Source of the DNA: JBBRHH01 sp038222915 | Lineage (GTDB): Bacteria; Planctomycetota; Phycisphaerae; Tepidisphaerales; Tepidisphaeraceae | Assembly: GCA_038222915.1 (NCBI GenBank) | Contig: JBBRHH010000400.1 | Span: 1-5,941 of the forward strand | DNA: 5,941 nucleotides | Reading direction: 5' to 3' | Part shown: in pieces, positions 4,878-5,941 of the stretch | Position numbering within the stretch: position 1 is the first letter of the stretch | How the letters are laid out: each line of letters starts with the position of its first letter | Program-made: the position numbers and the translations under genes | Notes under the pieces: generated by a model | Seen by the model: only the letters and a program-made list of their open reading frames with translations | What the model was told of the DNA's origin: nothing | The model's database searches: none

Positions 4878-4985
4878 GTGAAAGTGTTTGAGCAATTCGA
4901 GGCGGTGGCCGGGCGACGCCGGTTGTGGGACAACACCATCGCAGCCTATCGCAGGTGGATTCAACGGTTTCTCAGCTTCTGCGCC
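4878..4985 (+). pseudogene. N-terminal remnant of an integron-type tyrosine recombinase (intI)
   Basis: From the GTG at 4878 about 36 codons read VKVFEQFEAVAGRRRLW, then DNTIAAYRRWIQRFLSFCA. This matches the N-terminal SAM-like (core-binding) domain of tyrosine recombinases. The spacing T-x2-AY-x2-W-x2-F-x2-F equals that of class 1 IntI (TEQAYVHWVRAFIRF). After FLSFCA the similarity stops; the frame stays open to 5120 but encodes Arg/Ala-rich sequence from the palindromic segment. The catalytic domain (R-H-R-Y residues) is missing from the window. The remnant is divergent from the cassette array and 131 bases from its first boundary, the standard place for intI. An in-frame TGA at 4842-4844 limits the start. 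It cannot encode a working integrase. Confidence 0.7.
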
Positions 4986-5151
4986 AGTGCGTCTCGCGCG
5001 AGGTGTTTTAAGGCAGAGCTTGGGCGTCGCCTCGCTGCGCGAGGCCGGAGTGCTCCAGGACTTCGCTGCGCTGCGGTCGTGGGTACACGACAATGCTGCG
5101 CATTTCCTTGCGCTTCCTGACGCGGGGTCCGTGGGGGTGCTGCATGATTAT
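4986..5151. repeat. palindrome-rich segment between the intI remnant and the GH110 fragment
   Basis: This stretch of about 165 bases belongs to neither truncated gene. It holds a perfect palindrome CTCGCGCGAG (4993-5002), a perfect 7-bp hairpin GCCTCGC-TGC-GCGAGGC (5029-5045) and GGAG/CTCC (5047-5056). It is open in frames on both strands, which explains the odd tails on both flanking reading frames. It could be a REP-like or MITE-like element, or residue of a deletion. The boundaries are estimated from where homology of the flanking genes ends. Confidence 0.4.
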
Positions 5152-5934
5152 TTCGAAAAAGACTCCCGACCCTTTAGGGTTTTCCACTTCGTCCCGGCGG
5201 ACATCGCGGCATTGCAGGGTTTCGCCCACTTTGAGCTCTTTGGCGATTTTGGTTTCGACTGCCTTTGATACGGTGAATTTAAGAAATCCGGGGCGAACGT
5301 CCTCGACGGCGCTGGCGTCGTTGATCGGGTCGAAGTTCAACCGCCAGGTGGTGGTGTTGCTGGGATCGAAAATCTGACCAAGATTGTGGCGGGTCTTCCA
5401 GCCTTCGCCCACCCAGACGACGTGTTTGCCGTCCTTCAACTCGTATCTGGAATCGGGATGAACCTGCCCGATCCAATATCCGTCGCCTGTTTCCGAAATC
5501 TTTACTTCGGACATGGTGGGGCGGAGAAAGTCGAATGCGAGATTGTGGATGTTGAGGTTCTCGCATTCGTCGGCCACGAGGAGCGTCATCTTGCCGCGCA
5601 TCATGAAGAGCGCGCCGTTGCCTTCGATGGTGAGGTTTTTGAGGCCCTTCAGGTCAACCGCAATGATGTGCATGCCGTCGGTGTCGCCGGCGTTGCTCGC
5701 GAAGAAGCGGCGGTGCGAGGCGTGTTCGGGGAAGAAGTCATAGCGGCCTTTGGGAATATTGAGGGTGACCGGTTCTTTGTTTTTGGCCGCCTCAACAATG
5801 GCACGCTGAAGGGCAGGAGCGGCGTCTCCATTGCTGTCGGGTTTTGCGCCGTAATCGGAGAGGGAGATGGTCGTGGCCCGGGCCGTAATTGGTAGGAGCA
5901 CGAGCGGTAAAAGGAGGGCAACGATGCTGGTCAT
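5008..5934 (-). pseudogene. 3'-truncated GH110-like (alpha-1,3-galactosidase family) beta-helix protein, secreted
   Basis: A 308-aa reading frame where full-length relatives have about 600. It starts at the ATG at 5934. Residues 1-20 are a signal peptide (hydrophobic core VALLLPLVLLP, cleavage after ARA). Then come the N-terminal landmarks of glycoside hydrolase family 110 and related pectate-lyase-like right-handed beta-helix proteins: 'ISLSDYGAKPD' (23-33), 'GRYDFFPEHAS' (63-73), 'LKGLKNLTIEGNGALF' (95-110), RGKMT (113-117) and 'NLNIHNLAFDFLRPTMSEV'. Family members cleave terminal alpha-1,3-linked galactose outside the cytoplasm. Similarity ends near GVFFE (about residue 261). The last 47 residues (IIMQHPHGPRVRK...) come from the palindromic segment. 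The catalytic acids of GH110 lie in the missing C-terminal beta-helix, so the product should be inactive. A different beta-helix family is the main alternative. Confidence 0.75.
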
Positions 5935-5941
5935 TTGCAAG

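Noticed and set aside
4740..5093. Minus-strand reading frame of 117 codons between the first cassette and the GH110 fragment
   Set aside because: It covers the attI region, the intI remnant in antisense and the palindromic segment; low-complexity composition and no family features.
5386..5895. Plus-strand reading frame of 169 codons
   Set aside because: It is antisense to the well-supported GH110-like sequence.

Overview
The window (about 57-58% GC by eye) comes from a bacterial chromosome. The gene content (LutA-type CCG protein, tandem SRPBCC protein, GH110-like beta-helix glycosidase, integron-like cassettes) would suit a Planctomycetota or Verrucomicrobiota member. That assignment is a guess; no ribosomal or other marker gene is present.

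Layout, left to right. (1) 1-131: possible 5' end of a minus-strand gene leaving the window. (2) 180-926, plus: a complete lutA-type (Fe-S)-binding protein without lutB or lutC beside it. (3) 946-1911, minus: a two-domain SRPBCC/AHSA1 protein convergent with lutA. Behind its start lies a roughly 500-base non-coding stretch holding a hairpin, an 11-bp tandem repeat (2081-2190), a candidate leftward promoter (2262-2292) and a G-rich run (2344-2374). (4) 2409-4732: five short genes, all on the minus strand, separated by 50-130 bases. Several of the gaps form imperfect inverted repeats that start at the stop codon with a YAAC-type box and end in GTT about 10-16 bases before the next start codon. 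This is the organisation of integron gene cassettes with attC sites. (5) 4741-4877: a presumed attI/Pc region with a perfect TTGACA box. (6) 4878-4985, plus: about 36 codons matching the N-terminal SAM-like domain of a tyrosine recombinase of the IntI/XerC type, divergent from the cassettes exactly where intI should be, then cut off. (7) about 4986-5151: a palindrome-rich segment of unknown origin. (8) 5008-5934, minus: the N-terminal half of a secreted GH110-like (alpha-1,3-galactosidase family) protein whose 3' part is replaced by that segment.

The main result is therefore a small, probably immobilised integron: a five-cassette array whose integrase survives only as an N-terminal stub, beside a truncated glycosidase gene. 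The cassette products are a Cys-rich putative zinc protein, a 91-aa orphan, a DUF4303-like protein (possibly frameshifted), a single-S1-domain protein and a two-TM zinc-ribbon protein. None is a known resistance gene. All would be read leftward from the attI-proximal promoter. The cassette interpretation rests on motif reading by eye and is stronger at some junctions (3190-3277, 4257-4357) than others (2764-2870, 3863-3963).
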